Shown piece by piece: positions 10,173 to 20,445 of a stretch of DNA of 64,000 bases. A model generated the notes under the pieces. The model had not been told where the DNA came from and made no database searches. It was given only the letters and a program-made list of their open reading frames with translations. Numbering within the stretch: position 1 is the stretch's first letter; every line of letters starts with the position of its first letter. Origin of the DNA: Gammaproteobacteria bacterium. Lineage in GTDB: Bacteria; Pseudomonadota; Gammaproteobacteria; Arenicellales; Arenicellaceae. Both the position numbers and the translations under genes were made by a program. The stretch lies in contig JABDKW010000014.1 in assembly GCA_013002025.1 (NCBI GenBank), positions 1 to 64,000 of the forward strand. Direction: 5' to 3'.

Positions 10173-11411
10173 ATGGAAAACTCTATTATTGAACTACAGT
10201 ATGCGTTGGACACCTTTTACTTTTTGGTGTGCGGCGCCCTTGTGATGTGGATGGCAGCAGGCTTCTCCATGCTGGAAGCCGGCCTGGTGCGTTCCAAAAA
10301 CACCACTGAAATCCTCACCAAGAATGTCGCCCTTTATGCCGTGGCCTGCACCATGTACATGGTCTGTGGCTACTCAATTATGTATGGCGGTGGCGATTTC
10401 ACGGCCTTTTTGGGCGGCATAACCGGTGACGGTGTGGCTGGTGCTGACGAAGCCGCTACCTATGCCCCATCGGCAGACTTCTTTTTTCAGGTTGTATTCG
10501 TTGCCACCGCCATGTCAATCGTGTCCGGCGCCGTCGCTGAGCGAATGAAGCTTTGGGCCTTCCTAAGCTTCGCCGTGGTGATGACCGGTGTGATCTACCC
10601 CCTGGAAGGCGCCTGGACCTGGGGCGGAGAAGCGGTATTCGGCCTCTACACCTTGGGTGATCTCGGCTTCTCCGATTTTGCCGGCTCAGGCATCGTGCAT
10701 ATGGCCGGTGCGGCCGCTGCTTTGGCAGGCGTGATACTACTTGGCCCTAGAAAAGGAAAATACTCAGCGGACGGTAAACCGCTTGCGATTCCGGGTGCAA
10801 ACCTGCCGTTGGCAACCCTGGGTACCTTCATTCTCTGGATGGGCTGGTTTGGTTTTAACGGTGGCTCAGTACTCGCTACCGCCAGCGTCGAATCCGCCAA
10901 TAGCGTTGCCGTGGTATTTATGAATACCAATGCGGCGGCAGCCGGCGGCTTAATAGCAGCCCTGTTGACCGCGCGGTTATTATTTGGCAAGGCCGATTTA
11001 ACCATGGCGCTAAACGGAGCGCTGGCGGGTCTGGTGGCCATAACCGCCGAACCTTCCACCCCGACACCGCTGATCGCAACTTTATTTGGTGCAGCGGGTG
11101 GTCTGTTGGTGGTGTTCTCGATTCTCACCTTGGACAAGCTGAAAATCGATGATCCAGTGGGCGCCATTTCGGTGCATGGCGTAGTAGGGCTGCTGGGTCT
11201 TCTGTTGGTACCTTTCACCAATGATGGGGCTAGCATAAGCGGTCAATTAATTGGTGCAGCCACCATTTTCGGCTGGGTATTTGCCAGCAGCTTTGCAGTC
11301 TGGTTTTTGATTAAATCGTTGTTCGGTATTCGAGTTTCAGAAGAAGAGGAATACCAGGGAATCGATGTTTCCGAGTGTGGATTGGAGGCCTATCCCGAGT
11401 TTACTAGCTGA
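10173..11411 (+). CDS. amtB: Ammonium transporter AmtB
   Basis: A 412-residue Amt/Rh-family inner-membrane channel with about eleven hydrophobic segments. The family signature near the middle (DFAGSGIVHMAGAAAALAG) carries the first pore histidine, His176. The second of the twin pore histidines is His335 in SVHGVVG. The cytoplasmic tail contacts GlnK in known systems. A GAGAG-type ribosome-binding site precedes the ATG. Unlike E. coli AmtB it shows no clear cleavable signal peptide. A strong terminator follows. Confidence 0.97.
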   Translation: MENSIIELQYALDTFYFLVCGALVMWMAAGFSMLEAGLVRSKNTTEILTKNVALYAVACTMYMVCGYSIMYGGGDFTAFLGGITGDGVAGADEAATYAPSADFFFQVVFVATAMSIVSGAVAERMKLWAFLSFAVVMTGVIYPLEGAWTWGGEAVFGLYTLGDLGFSDFAGSGIVHMAGAAAALAGVILLGPRKGKYSADGKPLAIPGANLPLATLGTFILWMGWFGFNGGSVLATASVESANSVAVVFMNTNAAAAGGLIAALLTARLLFGKADLTMALNGALAGLVAITAEPSTPTPLIATLFGAAGGLLVVFSILTLDKLKIDDPVGAISVHGVVGLLGLLLVPFTNDGASISGQLIGAATIFGWVFASSFAVWFLIKSLFGIRVSEEEEYQGIDVSECGLEAYPEFTS

Positions 11412-11454
11412 TCACCAGAGGTTTCATCTCTGGGGCTCAAGTGATGCTCCAAAG

Positions 11455-11489
11455 CCGCAGACAGGCTGGTCCTGTCTGCGGTTTTTTTT
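11455..11489 (+). terminator. Intrinsic terminator of glnK-amtB
   Basis: A perfect 11-bp stem (CCGCAGACAGG/CCTGTCTGCGG), a 5-nt loop and a run of eight T. Confidence 0.95.
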
Positions 11490-11592
11490 CGACTGACGGG
11501 TAGGTCCGGATTATTAGCTGCTCGGAAATTCCCTTATTTATAGATTTCAGTTATGATGCGCGCGTTTTCATTCATAGCGTGAATAATGTAGC

Positions 11593-12546
11593 GTGAAGCT
11601 TTCCAATATCGATCTTAACTTGCTGGTTTACTTCAGTGTTTTGCTGCGCGAAGGCAATGTGACCAAGGCCGCAGAACACCTAGGTTTGAGTCAACCTGCC
11701 ATGAGCAATGGCCTGCGCCGACTGCGTAAAGTGTTTAACGACCCATTACTGGTGCGCACCAGTAACGGCATGATGCCCACCGATAAAGCGCGCGAATTAC
11801 AACCTAAGGTACAACAAGTGCTGGCGCAGATAGAGTTGTTTGTGCAGCCCACCATTGAGTTTGACCCGTCCAGCAGTAAACGCTTGTTCCGTGTTATGGC
11901 CAGCGACTATGCCGAAACCACGCTATTGCCGAGGGTGCGTACGCGGATGGCTGAAGAGGCCCCGGATACCGCGCTCGATATCCTCACGCCAAGCGATGTC
12001 ACGTTTCAGGATATTGAACTTGGTAATGTGGATTTGGTAATTAACCGCTTCGATCAATTGCCTCAGTCTTTGCACCTGTCGGTGCTTTGGCAAGACCGCT
12101 TCTCCTGTGTCATGCGGCGGGATAATCCGGCTTGCGAAGGCTTCAATTTCGATAAATATCTGGCTGCCAACCATGTTTGGGTTAATAAGACCGGTATGGG
12201 CGTCGCCACCGGAGTTAACCCGGACGATGTGCAAAAACTGGGCTGGGTGGATATCGCATTGAACGAGTTGGGTAAACGGCGCAATATAGCGGTCTACACG
12301 CGCCACTACATTTCAGCGATTCAATTGACCCAGCAACAGGATTTGATTGCCACGGTCGCGCATCGCGCTACTCATTTGGTCGATCATTTCAGCAATTTGG
12401 CGATATTCCCGGCGCCTTTTGAAATCCCCGATATTGAATTGCACATGGTTTGGAGTCCGTTGCTGCACCACAATATCGCCCACAAATGGTTTCGCAACGT
12501 GATTCGCGACGTGGCCCATGAAATACAGGCAGAAGAAAACACCTAG
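11593..12546 (+). CDS. LysR-family transcriptional regulator
   Basis: A 317-residue LysR regulator. The winged helix-turn-helix lies at about 5-65 (NLLVYFSVLLREGNVTKAAEHLGLSQPAMSNGLRRLR). The periplasmic-binding-like effector domain follows from about 90. The N-terminus (LSNIDLNLLVYF) resembles the NodD/NahR/PcpR branch. The start is a GTG, which aligns with the family N-terminus. The gene is between amtB and yifB in the same direction with its own 180-bp leader. Its target and effector cannot be told from the sequence. Confidence 0.9.
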   Translation: MKLSNIDLNLLVYFSVLLREGNVTKAAEHLGLSQPAMSNGLRRLRKVFNDPLLVRTSNGMMPTDKARELQPKVQQVLAQIELFVQPTIEFDPSSSKRLFRVMASDYAETTLLPRVRTRMAEEAPDTALDILTPSDVTFQDIELGNVDLVINRFDQLPQSLHLSVLWQDRFSCVMRRDNPACEGFNFDKYLAANHVWVNKTGMGVATGVNPDDVQKLGWVDIALNELGKRRNIAVYTRHYISAIQLTQQQDLIATVAHRATHLVDHFSNLAIFPAPFEIPDIELHMVWSPLLHHNIAHKWFRNVIRDVAHEIQAEENT

Positions 12547-12608
12547 GCTATGCTATAGTTTTCGTTAGCAGCACGGAGGCTGTCATTACTTTACAAGGAG
12601 AGTAGGCA

Positions 12609-14159
12609 ATGACCACACCCATTCAGCAGAATCTAGTACGTGAGCCCACGCCGCGGGGATTGGCGATGGTGCGAACCCGCACAGTTATTGGCATTGAGGC
12701 AATACCCGTTGAAGTAGAAGTGCATCTGGCCAACGGTTTACCGGGATTTTCAACCGTCGGTCTGCCAGAAACAGCCGTGCGCGAAAGTAAGGACCGGGTC
12801 CGCGGTGCATTAATTAATTCCGGTTTTGAATTTCCCGCCAAGCGGATTACGGTGAATCTGGCTCCGGCCGATTTACCCAAGTCGGGCGGCCGCTTTGATC
12901 TCCCGATCGCGATCGGGATTCTACTGGCATCCGGGCAATTGGCAGCCGAAACAATAGAACAGTGTGAACTGGTAGGCGAACTGGCGCTGGACGGAAGCTT
13001 GCGGCCGGTGTTTGGTACCTTGCCAACCGCCATAAGCAGCGCCGCACAAGGCCGGACATTGATTGTGCCTCAGGGCAATGCCGCTGAAGCCAGCCTGGCT
13101 GGCGCGTCGGCCGCATGTCATGCAACTCATCTCTTGGGCGTGTGCGCGCATTTGGCGGGGCTAGCCGCGCTACCATCGTGCCGCAATTCGCACGCCGTCC
13201 CCGCGCGCGATCGCTACCCGGATATGAGCGACGTGAAGGGTCAGCCACAAGCGCGCCGGGCATTGGAACTGGCCGCCGTTGGCGCGCACAGTTTACTGAT
13301 GATGGGGACACCGGGCAGCGGTAAGAGCATGCTGGCAAATCGTTTACCCGGGATTCTGCCACCGCTCACCAGACAGCAGGCATTGGAGACGGCCGCCATT
13401 CGGTCCGTTGCCAGCGGCCATCTCGATATGGCGCTGTGGCGCCAGCGGCCGTTTCGCAATCCACATCACTCGGCATCGGCAGTGGCCTTGGTGGGGGGCG
13501 GTTCCAATCCCAGACCGGGTGAGATATCTCTGGCGCACAACGGGGTGCTTTTTTTGGATGAATTGACCGAGTTTTCCCGAGCCACGCTGGAGCATCTCAG
13601 GGAGCCGATGGAGAGCGGCTCAATAAATATTGCGCGCGCCCAGCGCTCGGTTCGCTACCCCGCAAAGTTTCAGCTGGTTGCGGCTTACAATCCCTGCCCC
13701 TGCGGATTTTATGGTGATGAGTCTGAGCGGTGTGATTGTTCGGCGACACAGGTGCGGACCTATCAACATAGATTGTCAGGCCCCTTACTGGATCGAATTG
13801 ATATCCAATTGCGCTTGGGTCGTGTTGACAGCCGCCTGTTGCATGGCCATCAGGTTGATGAAGAGTCATCCGCAGTCATAGCAGCTCGGGTCGTCAACGC
13901 GCGTCAATTGCAATTAGACCGCCAGGGTATCCTCAACAGCGAATTACGCGGCGATGCCCTGAGCCGCTATTGTGAATTGGACTCTGCCACGCATGCATTT
14001 TTAGACACCGCCTGCCAGCGCCTGCAACTATCGGCCCGCGCGTATCACAGAACATTGAAATTAGCCCGATCAATCGCCGATATGGAGGGCGCGCTAATAA
14101 TTAGCAAAGCGCACGTCGCTGAGGCCGTGTCCTATCGAAGTCTAGACCGACCTCTGTGA
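12609..14159 (+). CDS. yifB: YifB-family Mg-chelatase-like AAA ATPase
   Basis: A 516-residue protein of the YifB/ComM family. It has an N-terminal Lon-protease-like fold (IEAIPVEVEVHLANGLPGFSTVGLPETAVRES), an AAA module with Walker A GTPGSGKS near residue 236 and Walker B VLFLDE near residue 312, a Cys-rich insert (NPCPCGFYGDESERCDC) and a C-terminal Mg-chelatase domain. ComM-like members are branch-migration helicases acting in natural transformation. The chosen ATG has an AAGGAG site 8 nt upstream and gives about 17 more N-terminal residues than E. coli YifB. Association with ubiK/glnK/amtB is conserved in pseudomonad-like genomes. Confidence 0.93.
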   Translation: MTTPIQQNLVREPTPRGLAMVRTRTVIGIEAIPVEVEVHLANGLPGFSTVGLPETAVRESKDRVRGALINSGFEFPAKRITVNLAPADLPKSGGRFDLPIAIGILLASGQLAAETIEQCELVGELALDGSLRPVFGTLPTAISSAAQGRTLIVPQGNAAEASLAGASAACHATHLLGVCAHLAGLAALPSCRNSHAVPARDRYPDMSDVKGQPQARRALELAAVGAHSLLMMGTPGSGKSMLANRLPGILPPLTRQQALETAAIRSVASGHLDMALWRQRPFRNPHHSASAVALVGGGSNPRPGEISLAHNGVLFLDELTEFSRATLEHLREPMESGSINIARAQRSVRYPAKFQLVAAYNPCPCGFYGDESERCDCSATQVRTYQHRLSGPLLDRIDIQLRLGRVDSRLLHGHQVDEESSAVIAARVVNARQLQLDRQGILNSELRGDALSRYCELDSATHAFLDTACQRLQLSARAYHRTLKLARSIADMEGALIISKAHVAEAVSYRSLDRPL

Positions 14160-14314
14160 TGGTATGAGCGCTAACTGCGCTTCCGGATTGCGATGTTGTG
14201 GGGCGCTTAATTGAACTCGCTATTGCTCGTGCTCATTTTGGCATAGTAGACTTACCCGCCTAAGATGCCTGCGTTCTCAGGTACCACATCGATCTACCCC
14301 ACAGAGCCTATACA

Positions 14315-17300
14315 GTGAAACTTACCCACGCACTCTCGACCTACAAACCAAATTGTTGTTTCCCCGCTTTATTCACCCTTTTGCTGCTGCTCGGTGGATG
14401 CGGGCAACAGCCTTCCACTGGGGGGTTGAGTGATGCAGATATCCGCGTCAATAATCAGGCAGTAGCCTTAATGGGGCGCTTTGAATATCAGGCCGCCAGT
14501 GAACGCTTTGCCGAACTGCTGGAACGCAATCCTAACCGGCCGGAGCTGCGCACAAATTACGCCATTGCCTTAAAAAATCGACAACAGCCGGGCGATGCCG
14601 AACGTGCTTTGGAGCAGTTAAATAGTGTGCTCGCCAATGATCCAGAGAATGTCCGCGCCAACTATAACGCCGGTGTGCTGCAACTGTATCTGGGTCAGGT
14701 GGAACCGGCGGCAGCTTATTTTAAAGCCGCTCTGGCGACCGACCCTGACGACGCGTACGCGAACTATTATCTCGGGCAGTGTCACTTGCGCATGGATGAT
14801 GAAGCAGCGGCATTAAACTCCTATCAGGCAGCGATCGATGCAGACCCTTACCTGCGTAGTGCCTACTACAGTGCCGCCCAGGTGTTACGCAAGCTCGGGC
14901 GTTCAGAAGAAGCCAACCAGCAACTGGCGCTATTTCAACGCTTTGAAAATAACCCGGCGGCCCGGCTGGCTGAGTTCAAATACACCAGGATGGGACCCAA
15001 GTCGCTCGCCATTGTGTTGGGCGAGCGATCGGATTCAACGCTTGTCGCTGCGCTGCCAGCGGGGCCTCTTTTTGATGAGGCCAGGGTGCTGGCAACTGCG
15101 CCGAGAACTGCCGTCCACGGCCATCTGTCGACCGTGGACCTGAACCAAGATAACCGTCAGGACTTATTCCTGATCGGTGGGGAGGGCGCGCCCAATCGAG
15201 TGATGCTGGCGCATCAGGACGGTCAATTTATTGAACTAAAAGATCATCCCTGGAAAAGCACTGAGCAGGTCAATGCTGTGGCCTGGGGCGATGTAAACAA
15301 TGACGGTCTTGTCGATGGCTACTTTTGCCGCAATGGTAAAAATCAACTGTGGTTGCAGGGCGAGCCGGGTCAGTGGCAATTGGCTGGCCCTCAAGCCAAT
15401 GTCTCGGATGGTGAAAAAGACTGCGCCGATGCGGTGCTGGTTGATGCAGATCATGATGGCGATCTGGATATCCTGATCGGCAATCGTGGTGCGGCCGATA
15501 ACCTATTGAATAACAACCGGGACGGTAGCTTCCGTTCATTGGTCGAGAAATTGGGCACCGCCGCTGAAGCGGCCAATACCCGACACCTGATCACCACGGA
15601 TATAGATGGCGACGATGATGTCGACCTGATTTTTGTGCGTGAAACTGCGCCGCATACGGTGCTGATCAATGATCGCTTGTGGAATTACAACCCTGCCGCG
15701 AACATGGAGAGCTTTATCAATACACCGGTGCGCGCATTGTCTGCCGCGGATCTGGATGCAGATGGTCAGATAGAACTGATCGGTCTGGGTGAGCAGGGTG
15801 AATTGGTCATCTGGCAATCGGATATCAACTCGCAATGGCAGTCGCAGTCAGTACAGAAGACAGAGTTAGACGCCAGCGCAACTGTGCAGCTAGTACCGCT
15901 GGATATTGATGGTAGCGGCCGGTTAGAGTTGCTGGCATTAGGAGAGGGGAGTTTTAAGTTTTTCGCGATTCGGCCCGCGACCTCCCGGCTTGCTGATGAC
16001 AAGCGATGGAAGGCCGAACAGATTATGCAACAGCAATTTGTGGGGGGCATGCCACTCCCCATTATCCTGAGCGAACGCGGTTACTCGATGGTCGCGACGC
16101 GACACAAAGAGGCTGCCACCGAGCTCGCTGAATGGGCACCCGGGCCGGGGCGCCATGCCTTTGTTACCCTGACCTTGTCAGGCAAACACGATGCAGCGGA
16201 AACAATGCGCTCGAACCGCTCCGGTATTGGCAGCAAAGTGAGCCTGCGTAGTGGTTCCCGCTGGACCATAACCGACACCTACAAGCATTCCTCGGCGCCA
16301 GGCTTTAGCCTGCAACCTCTGGCCATTGGGTTGGGGGGAGCTGCCGAGGCCGATTTTATTGCGGTGGAGTGGTCTGATGGAGTGTATCAAACAGAGTTAA
16401 ACCTGCCAGGCAATGGCCTGCACACGGTTGCCGAGGAGCAACGGCAATTGGGGAGCTGCCCTGTGCTGTTTGCCTGGACCGGGGAAAAATTTGATTTTGT
16501 GACGGATATACTGGGTGTTGCTGCTCAGGGCTTCTTGGTGGAACCGGGGGTATTAATGCCGCCGCGGCCCTGGGAAAAAGTATTTTTCCCGCCTGACAGC
16601 TTGGCGGGCCGTGATGGCTACATCCAATTCAAGGTGACCGAGCCGATGGAGGAAAACTCCTACATTGATCAACTCATTTTGAGCTCTTATGATCTGCCTG
16701 AAGATTGGCAGATTGTGGTCGATGAACGGATGGCCACCGGAGCCCCCGAGGTCACCGGCGACACGCTGTTCTTCAGGGAATTCCAGACCCCGGTAGCGGC
16801 GCGAGATAAGCAAGGAGCGGATGTGTTGCGCGCCATCGTTGAGCACGATCAGGTCGCCATGCCTGCAGGCGAAATTGATCGACGCTACATTGGGCTACTG
16901 AAACAACCGGCTGAGTTGATTTTAGAATTTGATCAGCCGATTCACCGTTCACCAGACCTGCGACCTTACCTGGTCGCCGAGGCCTGGGTTGAACTGCCTT
17001 ATTCACAAACCCACTTTTCTGCCTGGCAGGCTGGCAATCATTATCGCGCGGTGTCTCTGGACGCGCGAGATGCTAACGGGGAGTGGCGCACGATTCATCC
17101 AGAGTTCGGCATGCCCGGCGGCATGCCTCGTGTGATCAGTGTGCCGCTGGATGCAGTGCCGCAAGACGCCGTTGCGGTCCGGTTACGCTGGAATCGAGAA
17201 ATGTACTGGGACCGCCTGCGCGTGATATACGCGGAAAATCCTCCAACACAGTTGCGACAACGTACGAATACCCCGGCGGTCGCTAGAGTGGTCAAATCGG

Positions 17301-17686
17301 GCTTTTATCAGCGCGTAAATCATGCCCAGCGCCGACCGGAATATATCTACCAGCAGCGTCGTCCGTTCGGCGATGTAAAGTACCCCACGGGCATGTACAC
17401 CAGCCTCGGTGAAATGACTGAGTTAGTCAGCTCGGCCGACGACGCGCTGGCAATTATCGGCCCGGGTGAAGAAATACATGTCAACTTTACTGAACCAAGC
17501 GCACCCGCCGAAGGTCTGCGACGATGGTACGTGCTGGAAACCCGGGGTTGGGCCAAAGACAAGGATTTATATACCTATCAGGGCGACACCGTTGGACCAT
17601 TGCCGATAGCATATCCTGATGCTGACACTGATCGACGCGATGCCCTGCATAAAAAGTACAACACTAGATTCCAGTCTGGACGATGA
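14315..17686 (+). CDS. TPR / FG-GAP / ASPIC-UnbV surface lipoprotein
   Basis: An 1123-residue predicted lipoprotein; the signal ends LLGGC with Cys29 as the lipidation site and Gly at +2. Four to five TPR units span about 40-210. A block of FG-GAP/VCBS repeats follows (about 260-560), with calcium-loop-like motifs such as DVNNDGLVDG, DADHDGDLDI and DIDGDDDVDL. An ASPIC/UnbV-type segment lies near 625-700 (RSNRSGIGSKVSLRSG). The last 400 residues begin SCPVLFAWTGEKFDFVTDI and are not assignable by eye. The start is a GTG with a weak ribosome site. The end overlaps the cytochrome gene by ATGA. The domains suggest a protein-binding scaffold at the cell surface; the substrate is unknown. Confidence 0.85.
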   Translation: MKLTHALSTYKPNCCFPALFTLLLLLGGCGQQPSTGGLSDADIRVNNQAVALMGRFEYQAASERFAELLERNPNRPELRTNYAIALKNRQQPGDAERALEQLNSVLANDPENVRANYNAGVLQLYLGQVEPAAAYFKAALATDPDDAYANYYLGQCHLRMDDEAAALNSYQAAIDADPYLRSAYYSAAQVLRKLGRSEEANQQLALFQRFENNPAARLAEFKYTRMGPKSLAIVLGERSDSTLVAALPAGPLFDEARVLATAPRTAVHGHLSTVDLNQDNRQDLFLIGGEGAPNRVMLAHQDGQFIELKDHPWKSTEQVNAVAWGDVNNDGLVDGYFCRNGKNQLWLQGEPGQWQLAGPQANVSDGEKDCADAVLVDADHDGDLDILIGNRGAADNLLNNNRDGSFRSLVEKLGTAAEAANTRHLITTDIDGDDDVDLIFVRETAPHTVLINDRLWNYNPAANMESFINTPVRALSAADLDADGQIELIGLGEQGELVIWQSDINSQWQSQSVQKTELDASATVQLVPLDIDGSGRLELLALGEGSFKFFAIRPATSRLADDKRWKAEQIMQQQFVGGMPLPIILSERGYSMVATRHKEAATELAEWAPGPGRHAFVTLTLSGKHDAAETMRSNRSGIGSKVSLRSGSRWTITDTYKHSSAPGFSLQPLAIGLGGAAEADFIAVEWSDGVYQTELNLPGNGLHTVAEEQRQLGSCPVLFAWTGEKFDFVTDILGVAAQGFLVEPGVLMPPRPWEKVFFPPDSLAGRDGYIQFKVTEPMEENSYIDQLILSSYDLPEDWQIVVDERMATGAPEVTGDTLFFREFQTPVAARDKQGADVLRAIVEHDQVAMPAGEIDRRYIGLLKQPAELILEFDQPIHRSPDLRPYLVAEAWVELPYSQTHFSAWQAGNHYRAVSLDARDANGEWRTIHPEFGMPGGMPRVISVPLDAVPQDAVAVRLRWNREMYWDRLRVIYAENPPTQLRQRTNTPAVARVVKSGFYQRVNHAQRRPEYIYQQRRPFGDVKYPTGMYTSLGEMTELVSSADDALAIIGPGEEIHVNFTEPSAPAEGLRRWYVLETRGWAKDKDLYTYQGDTVGPLPIAYPDADTDRRDALHKKYNTRFQSGR

Positions 17687-20445
17687 CTGAACGTAGGGAG
17701 GTCGTCGGGCCGCGGCTGCGGTATTTACTGGTTGCCGTACTGTTTCTATTCGCGTTCCTTTCGATAAATTCGTTTTATCTGGCAGGCGTCACATTGCTCG
17801 AGTGGCTTAGCCAGAACAGCCTTCAGAATCGCTTCTATCAATGGATGTTTCTGGCCCATTTGGTTATTGGCCTGATGATTATCGTGCCGGTTCTTTGTTA
17901 CGCGGCGATCCATTACCGCAATGCTCGTAATCACCGAAATCGCCGAGCTGTGCAGGCTGGTTATTTTCTGTTCTTCTGCGTGGTCGTTCTGCTGATCAGC
18001 GGCTTAACGTTGACCCGCGGATTGCCCTGGATAGAACTTCGCGACCCAACTGCGCGACTCTGGGCGTACTGGCTACATGTGTTGGTGCCGCTGGTTCTGG
18101 TGTGGTTGTACGTCTTGCATCGTCTTGCCGGCAAGCCGGTGCGGTGGCGCAGCGGTGGCGCGGTATTGGGCCTGGCGGCCATTGTGACGCTGGTCGCAAT
18201 TATTGTGCAAATGCAGGACCCGCGACGCTGGAATCAGGTTGGGCCGGCGACCGGTGAGCAATATTTTTTCCCGTCATTGGCACGCACTGCAGATGGCCAG
18301 TTTATTGATGAAAATGCTCTGATGATGGATTCCTATTGTCAGAAATGTCATGCCGATGCGCATCAGGGCTGGCAATACAGTATGCACCGGTTTTCATCGT
18401 TCAATAACCCGGCCTATGCGTTTTCGGTGGATAAGACCCGACAGGTTCTGCAGGCGCGGGATGGCAATATTCAGGCAGTGAGGTTTTGCGCCGGCTGTCA
18501 TGACCCGGTGCCTTTCTTTTCCGGCGCTATGGATCGGCCAGACTTCGGTGAACATGACGAAGTGAGCGCCCAAGCTGGGATCACCTGTAGCGTTTGTCAC
18601 TCGATCACCCACATTAACAGCGTGCGGGGAAATGCAGATTACACGATTGAAGCGCCCCTGCATTACCCATTTGCGTATAGCGATCAGGCTTGGTTGCAAT
18701 GGATAAACGAAACACTGGTTAAAGCCAAGCCCGCGTTTCATAAGCAAACGTTTCTCAAGCCGCTGCACAAGAGCACGGAGTTTTGTGGTAGCTGTCACAA
18801 AGTGCATTTGCCTGAGGAACTCAATGGGTATCGTTGGCTGCGTGGGCAGAACCACTATGATTCGTTTTTGCTGAGCGGCGTTTCGGGTCACGGTGTGCAG
18901 AGTTTTTATTATCCCGAGCAGGCACAGAAAAACTGCAATGGTTGTCATATGCCCCTGCAGGCGTCCGATGATTTCGGCGCCCGACGATATGATTCTGAAG
19001 ACGAGCCGAAAATCCATGGGCATCAATTCCCGGCTGCCAACACCGCGATTCCGCATATGTTAGACATGCCGCCGCGTGTCAATGAAGCTCATGTCGAATT
19101 CCTGCAAAACGCCGTGCGGGTTGACGTCTTCGGAATCCGTGAGCAAGGGCGAATCGATGGCAATCTCACGGCACCCTTGCAGAGCAGTGACATACTTCTC
19201 GGAGTGGGTGAAGAATTGCGCTTAAAGCCGGGCCATGACTATCTGCTGGAAGTGGTCGTGCGCACCACGTCGCTGGGCCATCACTTCACGCAAGGCACAG
19301 CTGATTCCAATCAGGTCTGGCTGCAGTTGCTGGCTACCAGCGAAGGCAGGCTGATTGCCGAGAGTGGTGCCATGGACCCACAAGATGGTCGGGTTGACCC
19401 GATGGCGCATTTCATCAATGCCTATGTAATCGATCGGCAGGGTCAACGAATCGATCGCCGTAATCCGGAACAAATATTCACGCAGCTATATAACAATCAG
19501 ATTCCGCCGGGCGCCAGTGACGTAGTGCACTATTTGTTGCGAGTGCCCGAAAATCAAACTCAGCCGATCAACATTAAGGCCACATTGAACTATAGAAAAT
19601 TTGATACCCGCTATTTGCAACACATTCAGGCAAACAACTTCCGCACCAATGATCTCCCAGTGACAACACTGGCCGAAGATCGGGTGCAACTGGCAGTGGG
19701 CGCCACGCCGTCTGGCGCGCCCCTGGCGGCGGCCAAAAGTCGACCTCCCGAATGGGAGCGCTGGAATGATTATGGCATCGGCCTGTTACGGCGCGAGCAA
19801 TTCCGCCAGGCGGAAGCGGCGTTCCAGCGGGTAGAAGCGGCTGGGCAGGGAACCGGCGCCATTAATCTAGCGCGCATCTATCTGGCGGAAGGGCGGTTGG
19901 CGGAAGCCGCTGAGGCCCTGCAACGGGCCGCCGCGGCCGCGTCGCCTGCCTACCCATGGTTGACCTCATATTTTACTGCGCAACTCAATATGCAGAACGG
20001 TTTCTTCGACGCAGCAATTGCGGCGTATCGAGACTTGATTGCAACACGATATGAAGAGGCGAGAACGCGCGGTTTCGATTTCACCAAGGACTACCGTTTA
20101 TTAAATCAGCTGGCTTTGGCCTTAGCCGAACGGGCTAAACTGGAGCGAGGTCCACAGTCGACTGAAACTGCAATAGAATTTCGGCGCGAAGCGGTCCAGT
20201 GGTTTCAGCGCGCTTTGCAACTCGACCCCGAGAACGTGACCGCACACTATGGGCTTGCCCAACTCTATGAACAATTAGGTGAACGTGCAAAGGCAGGCCA
20301 ACACCGACTCCTGCATGCTCGTTACAAGCCGGACGATAATGCAAAAGATACGGCTGTACAGGCCGCCCGGCGACTTGATCCGGCAGCCGACCATTCGGCA
20401 AATAAAGTGGTTCTTTACAAATTGAAACCCGCCACGACGCTATGA
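17683..20445 (+). CDS. Membrane pentaheme cytochrome c with C-terminal TPRs
   Basis: A 920-residue protein with three parts. The N-terminal 190 residues hold about five hydrophobic helices. A cytochrome region carries five CXXCH heme sites, with Cys at 219, 269, 302, 368 and 418, in cytochrome-c554-like spacing. After a beta-rich middle region, about 690-900 forms TPR-like helices (EQFRQAEAAFQRVEAAG; LAEGRLAEAAEALQRA). The hemes should face the periplasm. It overlaps both the preceding and following genes by 4 bp, so the three are surely one operon. A role in electron transfer linked to the FG-GAP/UnbV partners is inferred. Confidence 0.85.
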   Translation: MTERREVVGPRLRYLLVAVLFLFAFLSINSFYLAGVTLLEWLSQNSLQNRFYQWMFLAHLVIGLMIIVPVLCYAAIHYRNARNHRNRRAVQAGYFLFFCVVVLLISGLTLTRGLPWIELRDPTARLWAYWLHVLVPLVLVWLYVLHRLAGKPVRWRSGGAVLGLAAIVTLVAIIVQMQDPRRWNQVGPATGEQYFFPSLARTADGQFIDENALMMDSYCQKCHADAHQGWQYSMHRFSSFNNPAYAFSVDKTRQVLQARDGNIQAVRFCAGCHDPVPFFSGAMDRPDFGEHDEVSAQAGITCSVCHSITHINSVRGNADYTIEAPLHYPFAYSDQAWLQWINETLVKAKPAFHKQTFLKPLHKSTEFCGSCHKVHLPEELNGYRWLRGQNHYDSFLLSGVSGHGVQSFYYPEQAQKNCNGCHMPLQASDDFGARRYDSEDEPKIHGHQFPAANTAIPHMLDMPPRVNEAHVEFLQNAVRVDVFGIREQGRIDGNLTAPLQSSDILLGVGEELRLKPGHDYLLEVVVRTTSLGHHFTQGTADSNQVWLQLLATSEGRLIAESGAMDPQDGRVDPMAHFINAYVIDRQGQRIDRRNPEQIFTQLYNNQIPPGASDVVHYLLRVPENQTQPINIKATLNYRKFDTRYLQHIQANNFRTNDLPVTTLAEDRVQLAVGATPSGAPLAAAKSRPPEWERWNDYGIGLLRREQFRQAEAAFQRVEAAGQGTGAINLARIYLAEGRLAEAAEALQRAAAAASPAYPWLTSYFTAQLNMQNGFFDAAIAAYRDLIATRYEEARTRGFDFTKDYRLLNQLALALAERAKLERGPQSTETAIEFRREAVQWFQRALQLDPENVTAHYGLAQLYEQLGERAKAGQHRLLHARYKPDDNAKDTAVQAARRLDPAADHSANKVVLYKLKPATTL

